Positions 61,498 to 64,000 of a stretch of DNA of 64,000 nt are shown here, in pieces. Where the stretch lies: contig CP060220.1 of assembly GCA_023898385.1 (NCBI GenBank), positions 1,302,001 to 1,366,000 of the forward strand. The letters run 5' to 3'. Source of the DNA: Pseudobdellovibrionaceae bacterium. Its GTDB lineage: Bacteria > Bdellovibrionota > Bdellovibrionia > Bdellovibrionales > UBA1609. A program made the position numbers and the translations under genes. The notes under the pieces were generated by a model. The model saw only the letters and a program-made list of their open reading frames with translations. It was not told where the DNA came from and ran no database searches. Every line of letters starts with the position of its first letter. Within the stretch, counting starts at the first letter, position 1.

Positions 61498-61948
61498 TAG
61501 ACGCATTTTTCTCACTCAATCTGCCTCACTGCTTGCCGCCATCACCCTCACCGGCTGGTCCTTTGGGGTCGAAGCGCAAACGGCAAGCAGTGATCACACT
61601 TCGCTTGCGGCAAAAGAACGCTGGCAAAACCTCTCCCCTGCTGAAAAAGAAAAGATTCGCGAACGATGGCAGAAATTTAAACAGCTCCCGCCTGAAGAAA
61701 AAAACCGACTTCGAGAAGCCCACAAACGATTTCAAACGCTGCCAGAAGATCGACGACAAAAATTAAGGGATAACTTTAAAAAATGGCAAAATTTACCACC
61801 TGAAAAGAAAGAACGTATGAGAAATCGCCTTAAAAAGTTTCGCAGTCTCTCTCCAGATAAACGCCGTGAACTTCGCGATCGCGCCAAACAACGTATTGAA
61901 CGGCGCCAACACCTGCGCAGAGATCGTCGGCAACGGATGGGCCAGTAA
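61487..61948 (+). CDS. DUF3106-like, Tat-exported repeat protein
   Basis: 153 residues from the ATG at 61487. The signal MKSSRRIFLTQSASLLAAIT carries the twin-arginine motif SRRIFL, so export in folded form is likely. The mature part is made of repeats with Trp/Phe-x-x-LPPE-x-(K/R)-x-R-x-R (RWQNLSPAEKEKIRERWQKF, KQLPPEEKNRLREAHKRF), the DUF3106 pattern. It becomes very basic at the C-terminus. DUF3106 genes typically lie after an ECF sigma and a small membrane protein. Function unknown; a periplasmic chaperone or metal-stress role has been proposed for such operons but not shown. Confidence 0.8.
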   Translation: MKSSRRIFLTQSASLLAAITLTGWSFGVEAQTASSDHTSLAAKERWQNLSPAEKEKIRERWQKFKQLPPEEKNRLREAHKRFQTLPEDRRQKLRDNFKKWQNLPPEKKERMRNRLKKFRSLSPDKRRELRDRAKQRIERRQHLRRDRRQRMGQ

Positions 61949-62842
61949 ATGAGCTTCCGCCCATTCTCAGGCCTGTATTTTTTAAAGCTCTTGCGCCAGA
62001 TATTTTTATTGTATGTCTGTGTCGCTTCACTTGCTGCCATCGCAGGTAAACACAGTGCCTCGGTTGGTATTGGCGGTGACAACTTTGACGGTCGTAGCTA
62101 CAGCCTTGGACTTAACTACGAGGTTTCGAGCAAAGGAGATCTTCTTGTTTCTTTTTCTTCGGCAAAAAGTTTAGACTCTAGCGATGAAGTGCAGACCACC
62201 CGCACGATTAACTTGGGGTACGCTCATAAATTTACCAGTGAATGGAAGGGCGGCCTCTTTGGAACATACTGGGGCACTCGTGATGCTCTTGAAGCTCGAG
62301 GTATAAAAGGGTCACTTAATTACGCAAAAGAAAATTGGGGTGCGGCCTTGATCCCTCATTTTAGATCCATAGAGTTTTCCACAGCCGACCTGCCTGCCCG
62401 ATGGCAGAGGCAAGCTTTAGTCACGAGCATGGGTTGGGGTCTACAATTTAATTATACATTCTTTAAGGACTGGTCACTTGTTGGTGGCGCTGATAGTTAC
62501 AGTTATTCCCGAGACCTCGCTGTTTTGGGAAATCAGTTTGCCAGCAATATTTTCAGCGACACCACACTAAACTTAACATCCTCGCTGATCACGCGCTCTG
62601 CCTATATGGAGATCGGATATGATTTTGTGCTTTTCTATTTAGGCGCAGAGGTGTTTCAATCTGTGGCCGCCGTTGATGGGTCCGTATCTCGTGGTGCTGC
62701 CCTTCGGTCTAGCTTTGACCTCACTGATAGCTGGTCAATGGACACCTTAATAGGCGCCTCACAAACCACCCTGACAACAAACTCACAACAATCAGACCCT
62801 TCTGCCTATTTAAACGCCGGCTTTGTCTATTTTTGGGAATAG
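61949..62842 (+). CDS. Predicted outer-membrane beta-barrel
   Basis: 297 residues beginning immediately after the DUF3106 stop codon (no gap), a sign of operon membership. The signal (about residues 12-33, LKLLRQIFLLYVCVASLAAIAG) is followed by alternating strands typical of a barrel (SVGIGGDNFDGRSYSLGLNY, GDLLVSFSSAKSL, LNLGYAHKFTSEWKGGLF). It ends LNAGFVYFWE; an aromatic near the end is expected for barrel proteins. Function unknown. Confidence 0.75.
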   Translation: MSFRPFSGLYFLKLLRQIFLLYVCVASLAAIAGKHSASVGIGGDNFDGRSYSLGLNYEVSSKGDLLVSFSSAKSLDSSDEVQTTRTINLGYAHKFTSEWKGGLFGTYWGTRDALEARGIKGSLNYAKENWGAALIPHFRSIEFSTADLPARWQRQALVTSMGWGLQFNYTFFKDWSLVGGADSYSYSRDLAVLGNQFASNIFSDTTLNLTSSLITRSAYMEIGYDFVLFYLGAEVFQSVAAVDGSVSRGAALRSSFDLTDSWSMDTLIGASQTTLTTNSQQSDPSAYLNAGFVYFWE

Positions 62843-62853
62843 ATATTTTTTTT

Positions 62854-62863
62854 GCAACTTTTT
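62854..62863 (+). promoter_or_regulatory. Candidate ECF -35 element before the repeat protein
   Basis: GCAACTTTTT, identical to the element at 60425, 53 nt before the start at 62907. It suggests that the same sigma factor controls both the operon start and this gene. Confidence 0.4.
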
Positions 62864-62906
62864 ACCCCCTGAAGGGTTACCCTATTAAAACCAAGAGGAG
62901 AAACCT

Positions 62907-63392
62907 ATGACCTTTCAAAAATTAAGCCTTATTTTAGCATCAACACTTATCTCAACTTTGGCCTTTGCTGAAGCCGGAGACAATCTTAAGGATCGCGCGG
63001 ATCAAGTTCGCGAACGGCATCAGCAGCGAGCTGAAAATGTGGAGCAGCGCCTTGACGAAAGAGGCGATCGCCGGCAAGAACACCTTGATCAACGGGGTGA
63101 TCGAATCAATGAGCGACTGGACAAACGCGGTGAGCGAATCGCCGAGAAACTCGACAACGAACGGGGCGAAAAGATCCAAGAAAGATTAGACCAGCGCGGT
63201 GATCGCATCAACGAACGGCTCGACGCCAAAGGAGAGCGCATCAACCAACGGCTTGATAAGAAGGGTGAAAACAGAAAAGCACGCATAGAAAACCGCGGCG
63301 ACCGACGAGCCGATCGCATGGAAAATCGCGCGAAACGCCGGCACCAGAAGCAAGAGCGACGACAACACCGTCGAGGCCAAGGGCGCGGATAA
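62907..63392 (+). CDS. Exported highly charged repeat protein
   Basis: 161 residues with GAGGAG 7 nt upstream. The signal peptide MTFQKLSLILASTLISTLAFAEA is followed by tandem repeats of the type (L)D-x-RG-D/E-R-I-N/A-E-R/K, for instance LDQRGDRINERLDKRGERIA. The 11-residue periodicity predicts a long helix with charged faces. The C-terminus is Arg/His/Gln-rich (KRRHQKQERRQHRRGQGRG). It is the last gene of the sigma operon group, though a separate promoter is possible. It could be a periplasmic scaffold or metal-binding protein; family unknown. Confidence 0.75.
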   Translation: MTFQKLSLILASTLISTLAFAEAGDNLKDRADQVRERHQQRAENVEQRLDERGDRRQEHLDQRGDRINERLDKRGERIAEKLDNERGEKIQERLDQRGDRINERLDAKGERINQRLDKKGENRKARIENRGDRRADRMENRAKRRHQKQERRQHRRGQGRG

Positions 63393-63460
63393 TCGACTTG
63401 ATTCAAAAAAAATATTGATAATCTAAAGATATACTAAAGGGGCCGGTTCTTCCCGCCCCA

Positions 63461-64000
63461 CTATTTAAGCTCTTGGTACCCACCGGCAAAATTCACTGAA
63501 TTAGTAAATCCCATAGCCAATAAAGCCATCGTGGCGGTCGCCGACCTCACACCTTGATTGCTAATTAATATCAATCTGTCTGAAGGCTTAATGCCAATGC
63601 CACTGAGCTGGTCCACTAACTGCAGATTAGGGCGACCGTGGTTGGTTAAGAATTCCGTCCAAGGAATGTGAACGGCCTGTATATCCGGCTGAGAGTACCC
63701 CATACCGAGACCTTGTTTAGCAAAATACTCGCGCTCACTGCGAACATCCAAAATTCGTGTACGAGTTCCACCTTCCGCTGCAGCCGTGATCACACTGAGT
63801 AGCTCTTCTTTGCTGGCCGAGAGAGGGTGAGACGTCTTCACTTCCCAAAAGGGAACATTTTTTCTTGGAGGTTCAATCTTATTAGATAACGGCAATTTCT
63901 TAAAGTAGGCAAAATCCACAAACTGAACTTTTCGCACACCCATAGAGGCCAGGGTCCATGCCATCCGGCCCTCACCGCCTTCACCTTGGGCACCGTACCC
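63461..64000 (-). CDS. Rhodanese-domain protein (5' end beyond window)
   Basis: The frame continues to the window edge without a stop, reading GYGAQGEGGEGRMAWTLASMG before the internal ATG at 63964, which matches the linker region of two-domain sulfurtransferases. The C-terminal rhodanese domain has RILDVRSEREYFAKQ, AVHIPWTEFL and the active-site loop ILISNQGVRSATA. In active rhodaneses the loop is CxxGxR; here Ser stands in place of the catalytic Cys, so sulfur transfer at this site is doubtful. It may be a regulatory or degenerate domain, with activity elsewhere. Confidence 0.75.
   Translation of the reverse strand, partial: GYGAQGEGGEGRMAWTLASMGVRKVQFVDFAYFKKLPLSNKIEPPRKNVPFWEVKTSHPLSASKEELLSVITAAAEGGTRTRILDVRSEREYFAKQGLGMGYSQPDIQAVHIPWTEFLTNHGRPNLQLVDQLSGIGIKPSDRLILISNQGVRSATATMALLAMGFTNSVNFAGGYQELK

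Noticed and set aside
63089..63406. Minus-strand frame opposite the charged repeat protein
   Set aside because: The RGDR repeats give repetitive antisense frames; the plus-strand frame has a signal peptide and RBS.

Overview
The window reads like a chromosome segment of a Gram-negative, motile Bdellovibrionota-type bacterium (a Bdellovibrio relative). This is an inference, not a certainty. It rests on the many secreted proteases, lipoproteins and beta-barrel proteins, a CarD regulator beside gltX and cysS, and several promoter-like sequences of the flagellar sigma-28 (FliA) type. No rRNA, tRNA or CRISPR array was seen.

Layout. 1-5.4 kb: the 5' part of a ComM-type ATPase, a tyrosine recombinase and three small lipoproteins. 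5.9-12.1 kb: a soluble PAS histidine kinase, then a compact amidoligase/peptidase cluster (RimK-like ATP-grasp, GNAT-C39 peptidase fusion, aspartoacylase-like enzyme, second ATP-grasp enzyme). 12.4-19.3 kb: a VWA-type lipoprotein, an MntA/HepT toxin-antitoxin pair, a lipoprotein, a small secreted protein and a GLUG-repeat surface lipoprotein. 19.7-20.9 kb: an intact IS481-like element with inverted ends and a 14-bp target duplication. 20.9-34.6 kb: a GAF/AAA+ Fis-type regulator, SpoIID, slipin, NfeD, a GNAT-nitrilase fusion with an MFS permease, M48 peptidase with YjgN, a beta-barrel protein, matrixin and a DUF4160/DUF2442 pair. 34.6-48.9 kb: housekeeping genes (uvrC, uvrB, cysS, gltX, carD, recG) with a subtilisin-like protease, an HD-GYP protein and a trypsin-like protease. 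49-51.5 kb: a Met-rich secreted protein and a second VWA lipoprotein.

51.5-59.9 kb is an accessory, rearranged region. It holds an HNH endonuclease gene, a 782-residue beta-helix lipoprotein, a transposase and a zinc-finger gene. It also holds many broken copies of the 5' and 3' ends of these genes, a 230-bp tandem duplication and a repeated GGAAAGGGATACC element. 60.4-63.4 kb is an ECF sigma operon (sigma factor, membrane protein, acidic small protein, Tat-exported DUF3106 protein, beta-barrel, charged repeat protein). The window ends inside a rhodanese-like gene.

Two themes link these regions. First, both large surface lipoproteins (17.5-19.3 and 54.5-56.8 kb) share a CQLxDNRIxG sequence after the export signal and have FliA-like promoters. 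So do a truncated paralog at 59.2 kb, the GAF/AAA+ regulator and a small zinc-ribbon protein. This suggests co-expression with motility. Second, the lipoprotein family appears to be actively rearranging, with gene ends scattered as fragments next to mobile elements.
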